Positions 16,708 to 24,400 of a stretch of 64,000 bases of DNA are shown here, piece after piece. The notes beneath the pieces are model-generated. The model did not search any database. It worked only from the letters and a program-made list of their open reading frames with translations, and was not told where the DNA came from. The DNA is from Okibacterium fritillariae (lineage in GTDB: Bacteria > Actinomycetota > Actinomycetes > Actinomycetales > Microbacteriaceae). The translations under genes and the position numbers were made by a program. Position 1 is the first letter of the stretch. Each line of letters starts with the position of its first letter. The stretch lies in contig NZ_FUZP01000001.1 in assembly GCF_900167575.1 (NCBI RefSeq), positions 1,426,001-1,490,000 on the forward strand, in the 5' to 3' direction.

Positions 16708-17196
16708 ATGCGCATCCATATCGCCACCGACCACGCCGGCCTCGAGCTGAGCCAGCAGTTGCAGACGCATCTGCGCGAGCAGGGTCACGAGGTCACCGAC
16801 CACGGCCCCGCAGCCTATGACGCTCTCGACGACTACCCGTCGTTTTGCATCAACGCCGCGAAGGCCGTCGTGCGCGATCAGGATGCCGGCATCGAGGCTC
16901 TCGGCGTTGTCTTCGGCGGTTCGGGCAACGGCGAGCAGATCGCTGCGAACAAGGTCAAGGGCGTGCGCGCGGCGCTCGTCTGGAACCTGAGCACCGCTCA
17001 GCTTGCGCGTCAGCACAACGACGCCAACGTGATCTCGATCGGCGCACGCCAGCACGAGGTCGCCGAAGCGATCTCGTTCATCGACGCGTTCATCGCCGAG
17101 CCGTTCAGCTTCGAGGAGCGGCACGTGCGCCGCATCGCGCAGCTCGCCGAATACGAGGCCACCGGCGATATTGCCGGGAAGGGCGTCGACCAGTAG
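16708..17196 (+). CDS. rpiB: Ribose-5-phosphate isomerase B
   Basis: A 162-residue RpiB interconverting ribose 5-phosphate and ribulose 5-phosphate in the pentose phosphate pathway. The N-terminal IATDHAGLEL motif and VFGGSGNGEQIAANK are diagnostic. The Glu of GNGEQ is the catalytic base in mycobacterial RpiB, in place of the E. coli Cys. ARQHNDANVISIGAR completes the active site. The TAG stop overlaps the GTG of the glycosylase gene by one base, so the two genes are translationally coupled as in the mycobacterial rpiB-nei pair. Confidence 0.94.
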   Translation: MRIHIATDHAGLELSQQLQTHLREQGHEVTDHGPAAYDALDDYPSFCINAAKAVVRDQDAGIEALGVVFGGSGNGEQIAANKVKGVRAALVWNLSTAQLARQHNDANVISIGARQHEVAEAISFIDAFIAEPFSFEERHVRRIAQLAEYEATGDIAGKGVDQ

Positions 17197-18344
17197 TGCC
17201 CGAGGGTCACTCCGTTCACCGCATCGCGCGGCAGTTCCGGCATAACTTCCAGGGCAAGACCGTGCGCGCTTCCTCGCCGCAGGGCCGCTTCGCCGAAGGT
17301 GCTTCCGTGCTCGACGGGCGCACGATCACGGATGTCGATGCCGTCGGCAAGCAGATGTTCATGCACTTCGGCGACGACGTCTGGCTGCGCGTGCACCTCG
17401 GCATGTACGGTGCGTGGGATTTCGCGGGCCAGATCACGACCGACCCGACCATCGAGTCCGCGGCCGGGCGCATGGGGCAGACGAATCAGCGCGGGACGGT
17501 TCTCGCCGATGCCGATGCCGATGCCGATGCCGATGCCGACGCTGATGCCGACGCCGACACGACAGACGCCGACTCTGACACCGCCGCTCCGGCATCCGAC
17601 GCCCCGCGCACGGGTAAGCGACGCGTGGCGGCCGCGGGCAACAAGCGCGACGACGTGCTCCTGGGCGAGCTGCGCGACGCCGACGGCGAGGATTCGGTCT
17701 CGAGCATCGGCGCACCCCGCCGAGCCCGCGTGCGCATGGCCGAGCAGACCAAAGGTCTGCCCGAGAACGACGAGACGTTCCCACCCGAACCCGTCGGGGC
17801 GGTGCGCGTGCGCCTGCTGACCGACACGACGGTCGCCGACCTGCGCGGCCCCACCGCTTGCGAGGTCGTCACGGGCGCCGACGTGCAGCGCGTCATCGAC
17901 TCGCTCGGGCCCGACCCGCAGCACGACGACACGCAGGCCGCCGAGGACCGCTTCACCGCGACGGTGCGCAAGAAGCCGACGCCTATCGGGCTGCTGCTCA
18001 TGGACCAGAAGGTCGTCTCGGGCATTGGCAACGTCTATCGCGCCGAGCTGTTGTTCCGCGCGAAGGTCAACCCGCACACGCCCGGCAAGCTCGTGCCCCA
18101 AGAGACCGTGCGCGGCATCTGGCGGGACTGGGTGCGACTGCTCGCCATCGGCATCGAGACGGGTCAGATGATGACCATGGACGATCTCGACGACGAGGCC
18201 TACCGCCTCGCCATGGCCAGCCGCGCCGACCGTCACTGGGTGTACAAACGCGAGGGGCTGCCGTGCCGCGTGTGCGGCACCCACATTTCGCTCGAAGAGA
18301 TGGGGGCGCGCAAGTTGTACTGGTGCCCCGTCTGCCAGGCCTGA
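17196..18344 (+). CDS. Fpg/Nei-family DNA glycosylase with a ~100-residue insertion
   Basis: A 382-residue bifunctional glycosylase/AP lyase for oxidised bases. The start is GTG. After fMet removal, Pro2 of PEGHSVHR is the catalytic nucleophile with Glu3. SSPQGRFAEG, HLGMYGAWDF, the helix-two-turn-helix part (PIGLLLMDQKVVSGIGNVYRAE in parts: IGLLLMDQKV, SGIGNVYRAE), and the zinc finger CRVCG with CPVCQ identify the mycobacterial Nei1 (Rv2464c) group, whose member is about 268 residues. The extra length is an insertion at about residues 85-195. It begins with (Ala-Asp)9 and is otherwise charged and disordered. Overlaps rpiB by one base. Confidence 0.9.
   Translation: MPEGHSVHRIARQFRHNFQGKTVRASSPQGRFAEGASVLDGRTITDVDAVGKQMFMHFGDDVWLRVHLGMYGAWDFAGQITTDPTIESAAGRMGQTNQRGTVLADADADADADADADADADTTDADSDTAAPASDAPRTGKRRVAAAGNKRDDVLLGELRDADGEDSVSSIGAPRRARVRMAEQTKGLPENDETFPPEPVGAVRVRLLTDTTVADLRGPTACEVVTGADVQRVIDSLGPDPQHDDTQAAEDRFTATVRKKPTPIGLLLMDQKVVSGIGNVYRAELLFRAKVNPHTPGKLVPQETVRGIWRDWVRLLAIGIETGQMMTMDDLDDEAYRLAMASRADRHWVYKREGLPCRVCGTHISLEEMGARKLYWCPVCQA
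17505..17558 (+). repeat. (GCCGAT)9-type hexanucleotide repeat inside the glycosylase gene
   Basis: Nine consecutive GCC-GAT/GAC (one GCT) hexamers encode (Ala-Asp)9 at residues 104-121 of the glycosylase. The codons are nearly uniform, which suggests recent slippage expansion. Changes in copy number keep the frame. Confidence 0.9.
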
Positions 18345-18354
18345 GGAGGACCGG

Positions 18355-19041
18355 ATGCGTCAGAACCCGAGTTTCGTGCTGGGCGATGTGGCCGACATCC
18401 GCCGATTGATCGCCGAGAACCCCTGGGTCACCCTCGTGGCGAACACGGCGAACGGTCTAGCGGCGTCGCATTACGCCGTCGTTCTCGACCCCGACCGAGA
18501 CGACCTCACGATTTTGGGCCACGTGGGCCGTCCCGACGAGGCGATCCTCGAGCTCGGTCAGGGCGAACTGCTCGTGATCGTGCAGGGCCCCCACGGTTAC
18601 ATTTCGCCCGGATGGTACGACGCCAAACCGGCCGTGCCCACCTGGAACTACGTCGTCGCCCACCTGAGCGGCGTGCCCGAAATTCTCTCGGACGAAGAGA
18701 ACTACCGTGTGCTGGGCGCCCTGGTCGAACACTTCGAGAAGCGGATGCCCGAGCCCCGGCTCATGGAGGGCACGCCCGAGAACGCGGCCTACGCCGAGCA
18801 CATTTCTGCGGGCACCGTCGGTTTCCGCCTGACCCCGACGCGCGTCACGGGTAAGCGCAAGCTGAGCCAGAACCGCCCCGACGACACGATCGAGACCATC
18901 ATCTTCGAGCTCGAGAACGGTAGCGAATACCCCAACCCCGCGCTGGCCGCCGAGATGCGCCGCGTGCGCAAGGTGCACGAGGCGCGCGAGATCGGCGAGG
19001 TCCGCGACGTGGCCGACGTGCCCGAGGTGCCCGAGGCATGA
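18355..19041 (+). CDS. PaiB-like FMN-binding negative transcriptional regulator family
   Basis: A 228-residue protein of the PaiB/FMN-binding split-barrel family. SHYAVVLD, ILGHVGRPDEAI, LVIVQGPHGYISPGWYD and VPTWNYVVAHLSG are the typical family blocks. In Bacillus, PaiB represses sporulation and protease genes. Here only the flavin-binding fold can be claimed, and a direct DNA-binding role is not evident. The last ~25 residues form an Arg/Glu/Val-rich low-complexity tail (REIGEVRDVADVPEVPEA). GAGGA upstream supports ATG 18355, ten bases after the glycosylase gene. Its end overlaps the amidohydrolase start by four bases (ATGA). Confidence 0.87.
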   Translation: MRQNPSFVLGDVADIRRLIAENPWVTLVANTANGLAASHYAVVLDPDRDDLTILGHVGRPDEAILELGQGELLVIVQGPHGYISPGWYDAKPAVPTWNYVVAHLSGVPEILSDEENYRVLGALVEHFEKRMPEPRLMEGTPENAAYAEHISAGTVGFRLTPTRVTGKRKLSQNRPDDTIETIIFELENGSEYPNPALAAEMRRVRKVHEAREIGEVRDVADVPEVPEA

Positions 19042-20726
19042 AGCTGAGGTTGAGCGCAGCAAGCCCCGGGTCAGGCGTCCTCACGGTCCTCGCGAACGCG
19101 CGCGTGCTGCCGCTCGGCGAGAACGCGCGGGAGGGCACCGAGACGACGAGCTCGGATGTTCCGCCGCGCGGTGTTCCGTCGAGAGATGGACTCCCGAGGG
19201 ACGTTCCGCCCAACGACGTTCCGCTCCGCGATATTCGGCTCGATGACGGTCTGCTCAGAGACGTTCCGCTGGACGATGTTCTGCTGAGTGACATCGTTCT
19301 CCGCGACGGCGTGATCGCCGCCGTGCTTCCGGCCGGCGCCGCCTCGACCATTCCCGAGTCCGGCCACGCCGAACGCCGCGACCTCGCCGGGCGATTCGTC
19401 GTGCCCGGCCTGTGGGACGCCCACGTGCACTTCACGCAGTGGGCACACACGGCTAGCCGCCTCGATGTCGGGGTCGCCGCATCCGCCGCCGACGCCGCGC
19501 GTCTGGTCGCCGAGCGGGCCTCGACGGCGGCTGAGACCGCCCTCGGCCACGCGCCCCTCATCGGCTACGGTTTTCGCGACGCCCTCTGGGACGACGAGCC
19601 GGATGCCGCACTCCTCGACGCCGCCGCACCCGGGCGCCCGGTCATCCTCATCTCGGGCGACCTGCACGCGGCCTGGCTCAACCGGTTGGCGCTCGTCGAA
19701 CACGGCCTGGCCCACCACGAGACGGGTCTGCTGCGCGAGGAGGACGCCTTCACGGTGCTGCGACGCCTCGACGACGTGCCCGACGAGGTGGCGGATGCCT
19801 GGGCCCATGATGCCGCTCGCGCCGCCTCCGCGCGGGGTGTCGTCGGCATCGTCGACATGGAGATGGCCTGGAACGTGGATGTCTGGCAGCGCCGCATCGC
19901 GGGCGGCAACACGCAGCTGCGCGTCGAGTTCGGCGTCTACACGCAGTTCCTCGACCGCGCCATCGCCGAAGGCTTGCACTCGAGCCAGACCATCCCGCAC
20001 ACGCACGGCCTGCTGCGCATGGGCCCCTACAAGGTGATCACGGATGGTTCGCTCAACACCCGCACCGCCTACTGTTTCGCGCCCTATCCTGAACCCATGG
20101 AGGGGGAGGGGGACCACGGCGCGCTGACGATTCCGCCCGAGCAGCTCGAACCGCTCATGACCACGGCGCATCGCGCGGGCATCCGCTCGGCCGTGCACGC
20201 GATCGGCGACCAGGCGAACGCGCTCGCGTTGGATGCCTTCGAGCACACGGGCGCGGCGGGCTCGATCGAGCATGCCCAGCTGTTGCAGCAGTCCGATATC
20301 CGCCGCTTCGCCGAGCTGGGCGTGGTGGCGAGTGTGCAGCCCGAGCACGCCATGGACGACCGGGATGTCGCCGAGCACCACTGGGCCGGGCACACCGAGC
20401 GCACTTTTCCGCTGCGCGACCTGCTCGATGCCGGTGCGACGCTCGCGCTGGGGTCGGATGCGCCGGTGGCCCCGCTCGACCCATGGGTTGCCGTGTCGGC
20501 GGCCGTGCATCGGTCGCGCGCCGGACGGGAGCCGTGGCATCCCGAACAGGCGATCACCCTCGAGGAGGCGCTGCGGGCGTCCACCCGAACGCGAGTGGCC
20601 GAGGGGCAGCCGGCCGACCTCGCGATTCTCGGCGAGGACCCGCGCTCGCTCGACGCCGACGCGATGCGAAACATCCGCGTGGACGCCACCCTCGTCAACG
20701 GCCGCTTCACGCACGACGCGCTCTAA
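19038..20726 (+). CDS. YtcJ-like amidohydrolase with an N-terminal pentapeptide array
   Basis: A 562-residue metal-dependent amidohydrolase (composite N-terminal barrel plus TIM barrel), YtcJ-like. The metal ligands HxH are in PGLWDAHVHF (about 124-133). Further landmarks are YKVITDGSLNTRTAYCF, HAIGDQANALALDAFE, SIEHAQLL and LGSDAPVAPLDPW, with the final Asp ligand. The substrate cannot be deduced. Residues 40-89 are ten tandem pentapeptides (consensus DVPLR) inserted in the N-terminal sandwich just before the normal DIVLRDGVIAAV strand. The start overlaps the PaiB-like stop by four bases. Confidence 0.85.
   Translation: MKLRLSAASPGSGVLTVLANARVLPLGENAREGTETTSSDVPPRGVPSRDGLPRDVPPNDVPLRDIRLDDGLLRDVPLDDVLLSDIVLRDGVIAAVLPAGAASTIPESGHAERRDLAGRFVVPGLWDAHVHFTQWAHTASRLDVGVAASAADAARLVAERASTAAETALGHAPLIGYGFRDALWDDEPDAALLDAAAPGRPVILISGDLHAAWLNRLALVEHGLAHHETGLLREEDAFTVLRRLDDVPDEVADAWAHDAARAASARGVVGIVDMEMAWNVDVWQRRIAGGNTQLRVEFGVYTQFLDRAIAEGLHSSQTIPHTHGLLRMGPYKVITDGSLNTRTAYCFAPYPEPMEGEGDHGALTIPPEQLEPLMTTAHRAGIRSAVHAIGDQANALALDAFEHTGAAGSIEHAQLLQQSDIRRFAELGVVASVQPEHAMDDRDVAEHHWAGHTERTFPLRDLLDAGATLALGSDAPVAPLDPWVAVSAAVHRSRAGREPWHPEQAITLEEALRASTRTRVAEGQPADLAILGEDPRSLDADAMRNIRVDATLVNGRFTHDAL
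19155..19304 (+). repeat. Ten 15-bp units encoding tandem pentapeptides
   Basis: Ten consecutive 15-bp units encode DVPPR, GVPSR, DGLPR, DVPPN, DVPLR, DIRLD, DGLLR, DVPLD, DVLLS, DIVLR. The codons differ between units (GACGTT, GATATT, GATGTT), so the array is older than the Ala-Asp repeat of the glycosylase. The last unit is part of the conserved core strand, which may be the seed of the expansion. Confidence 0.85.
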
Positions 20727-20753
20727 CGCGACCGTGCGACACGCGCACAGAAA

Positions 20754-20783
20754 AGCCGGGGTCACCATAAGGTGACCCCGGCT
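20754..20783. terminator. Terminator between the amidohydrolase and dps
   Basis: A perfect 13-bp stem AGCCGGGGTCACC / GGTGACCCCGGCT with a four-base ATAA loop. On the minus strand it is followed by TTTTCTGTG, so it fits dps best, but it can serve both convergent genes. Confidence 0.88.
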
Positions 20784-20821
20784 CAGTTCTGATGACGGGT
20801 AAGCCGCCGCTCAGGCAGTGA

Positions 20822-21313
20822 CTACGCGGCGATGTGCGCGAAGAGGAACCAGCGGTCCTTCTCGAGGCCGCGGGCGATCTCGATGGCCACGTCCTGGCTG
20901 GTGAATTCGATGGCGTCGAGTTCATCGATCGCGGTCTTCACGTTGACGAGGGCGGCGTCGATGTGGGTGATGATCTCGGCGATCGTGACCTGCGACTGCT
21001 GGAACCCGGGGGTCAGCGAGCCGGCGGTGCTCTTCGCGGCGACGGTCTCGAGGCGCGCGTCGACGGGCAGGCCCAGGGCGACGATGCGCTCGGCGGCCAG
21101 GTCGGCCCACTCCTGCGCGTGAGCGACGACCGTGTCGAGCAGCTCGTGCACGCCGATGAAGTTGGCGCCGCGCACGTGCCAGTGCGCCTGCTTGCCGTTG
21201 ACGACGAGGGCCGTGAGGTCGACGACCACGGGGCTGAGGAACTGGGCGACTCCCGCGGCGGTGTCGGGGGTGGTGACGGCCTGGGGGATGTGGGTGGTGG
21301 TGACATTCGTCAT
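20822..21313 (-). CDS. dps: Dps-family DNA-binding ferritin-like protein
   Basis: A 163-residue Dps that stores iron with H2O2 as oxidant and protects DNA. The ferroxidase ligands between subunits appear in VNGKQAHWHVRGANFIGVHELLD (in parts: KQAHWHVRG, FIGVHELLD) and EWADLAAERIVALG. The C-terminal helices QDVAIEIARGLEKDRWFLFAH are complete. ATG 21313 is chosen over the upstream in-frame start at 21391, because AGAAGG lies about ten bases before it and the alternative adds a 26-residue segment foreign to the family. Likely stress-induced, though no operator could be identified. Confidence 0.92.
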   Translation of the reverse strand: MTNVTTTHIPQAVTTPDTAAGVAQFLSPVVVDLTALVVNGKQAHWHVRGANFIGVHELLDTVVAHAQEWADLAAERIVALGLPVDARLETVAAKSTAGSLTPGFQQSQVTIAEIITHIDAALVNVKTAIDELDAIEFTSQDVAIEIARGLEKDRWFLFAHIAA

Positions 21314-21486
21314 GGTGTGTGCCCTTCTCTCGATCTCTTCGATCTCTACGTTGACCCCAACGCTACTCACGCTCAGACATTCCGCAAGCAAGTTTAGGCT
21401 CTGCTAATTCGCTGGTGGGCGGGTGTTTTGAGCTGAGGCTACCCTCACCTCGCAGTTGCAGCATCGTCGGTGTCGCTCGCCCAGGG

Positions 21487-24400
21487 TCACCGCAGCGAGC
21501 GGATGCTGCGAGCCACCGCCCGAGCATCCCGAATGCGTTTCTCGTACGTCGCGGCCACGACGATCAGGAGGATGCCGCCGACCCCCACCCACAGCCACCA
21601 CGGGATGGCCGAGTACAGGTCCGAGATCCACGGCCACAGTTGCGCGAGCCCGTGCAGCAGCAGCACGACGGCACCGATGATCACGGGCGCCTGCAGTTTG
21701 CGCAGAACGCCGAAGAGCAGCACGGCGATGGCCGCGACGCCCAGCAGGACGATGCGCGGGAGGGTGGTTTGCCCGTAGTCCGCCAGCAGGGACGGAACGA
21801 GCGCGACGAGGAGCCCGGGGCCGAGCGCGGGCCAACTGCGCAGGGCGGGCCGGCGGCCGAGGTCGATGAGCCCGCCCACCACGAGCGCCGCTCCGACGAT
21901 GGCGGCGAAAATGTCGGCGTCATAGGGTGCACCGCTACTCAGGCGGGCAGCTGAGACGAACACCGCGGCCGTGATCACGAGGGCCGCGCCCACGGCCGTC
22001 CAGCGCACGAGGCGACCGAGCGGTGGGGCGTTGTGAGCCGCCGCGAGAACCGACACGATCGACAGCAGGATCACCGAGACGAACGGGGCGAGAGTCGGGA
22101 GGTCTTGGCGCAGCGTGATGACGAGAGCGGGGAGCGCGAAGACGATCACAGCGAGCACGATCGCGAGGTCGGCGGCCCGCGGCATCCTGTCGTCGCGTTC
22201 GCGCATCCACACGATGGCGAGCACCACCAGCGCGGCGGCTGCCAGGCCCGTCCACGGCTCGATCAGCGGACCGAAGGCGGGCCACGGCTCGCGGCCGAGC
22301 AGCACCAGCAGCCAGGACGGTGGGCCGTCGTCGCCGTTACCCAGGCCCGAGGGCATATCCGGGATGCCGTAGCTACCGGCTCTGAGCAACTCGCCGAGGC
22401 CGCGGACGAGCCCGGTCCCGGCGATCGCGACGAGAGAGGTTGCGACGAGGATGCGGCGCAGGGGCAGACCCCTGATCACGGTGGGCCAGGCCGCGGCGAG
22501 GGACCCGACCGCGAGCCCGCCGAGGAGCAGGGCGGCCGGTCGCAGCAAATTCGGCCCGGACACGTCGGCGCCGGACATGAGGACGCTCGGCAACACGAGA
22601 ACGGCGAGGGCTGCGGCGGCCAACACGGTGCGACCGTCCGCGCGCCCGGTGGGCACGGGGCGACGCCACACGAAGAGTGCCGCGAGGGCGGCGAGCAGGC
22701 CGGCAACGGGCGCCGTGTACGCCTCGACGGTGGTGACACCGCCGTCGGCGAGCAGCGTGCAGAGCGCGGCGAGGCCGAGGGGGATGGCGACCCACGCGAT
22801 GTGGTGACGAGCGCGATCGCCCTGCAGGATCTCGCCCTCGCCGGAGGCCAGCACGAGGGCGGCGACAGCGAGCACCAAGAGGCTCAACCAGCGGACGTCT
22901 GCGGGGGCGCCGACCGCGGCGAACAGTCCGAGGAAGCCGACGAGCGCCGTCGACGCATCCCAGACGAGGCGAGCGCGCCGGCCCAGCGGGGAACGCCGCG
23001 CGAACAGCACGAGGGCGGATGCGGCGAGCACGACGGTCGTCAGGGAGAGCGCGGGTGCCACATCCCCTTGGGCATCGAGCACGATGACGCTCACTGCGCC
23101 GGCGATCACCAGTGGGCCCACGGCCGCGAAGACGAGGCGCTCTGCCGTATCGGCGACGGCGGGCAGCACCTGCCACAGCACGGAGGCGACGGCAGCCAAC
23201 ACGAGGACGGCGATCAGGGGCGCCGAGGTGGCATCGCCGCGCGCGGCGCTCTCGGTCACGCTGAACCCGCCGAGGGGCCCGCGGGATGTCACCCAGCTGG
23301 CGAAGACGATGAAGCCGAGAAGAGCCGCGAGGATGCCGGAGACGGAGGTGACGACCATCCGATCCGGTGCCGCCAACAGCCCGCGACCACGAGGGGCGGC
23401 TTCGGTGAAGGTATTGCCGGAGATTGAGCCGGTGATCTCTTCGAGGGTCGCCCCGGGGATCATTCTGGGGGTCGCCTCGACGGTCGCATCGGATGAGGCG
23501 TGAGACGCGTCCGGCGAGCGAATACTGTGCGGTACCGGGCGGCGCGACACGGCGGCTGCGACGCAGAGGATCGCGAGGGACGCCAGTGTCGCCCAGAAAG
23601 CGGGGGTGGGCACGGCTTCGCCGTCGATCCCCAGCCAGTCGGGCGCCGTGAAGAAGGCGCCGATGACGCCGAAAACGGCAAGGCCCAGCAGGGCGATGCG
23701 CGCGGCATCCCACCCAGAACCTGCGCCTGCGCCTGCGCCTGCGCCGCGGGAGGTCGCCGGTGCGACGGTGCGAGTGATGCCAGCAGAGCTAGCGACGCCA
23801 GCAGTGCCAGCAGCGCCAGCGACGCCAGCAGTGCCAGCAGTGCCAGTGGTGCCCGTGGTGTCGACTGTGTCGACTGTGCCGACGCTACGCCGACCGGCGG
23901 ATCGCAGGAAGAACCGGAGGGCGAGCGGCACGGCAACGGCGAGGATGGCTGCGACGGGCCAGAGGGGTTCGGACTGACGACCGGCAACCACCAGCGGCCC
24001 GAGCGTGATGACCGCGAAGATCACCAAGACCGCCGTGACGCCGCGGGGGCGACGCAAGACGGGCGCGCACAGCGCCGTGAAGATCACGGCGACCACCGCG
24101 AGTCCGGTGGCGGCCCCTGTGGTCCCTGGCAGGAGAGCCGCGGCCGTGAGAAGGCCCATGCTGGCGAGAACGGCCGGGGCCCAGGCTTCGCGCCGCAGCC
24201 GGCCGAGGAGCGCGAGACCGACGGCGAGTGCGGCCGCCGCCACGAAGAGCGCCAGACCGGGCTCGAACCGCCAGTAGTACTCGCCCATGCCGAAGAGCGA
24301 TTCCCTGAGGAAGCCTTCGGCCCCCGACAACGAGAACGCGGGGGAGAAACCGAGGATGGCGACATACCCGAAGGGCAGGAGGCCGCCGATGACGAGGGGT

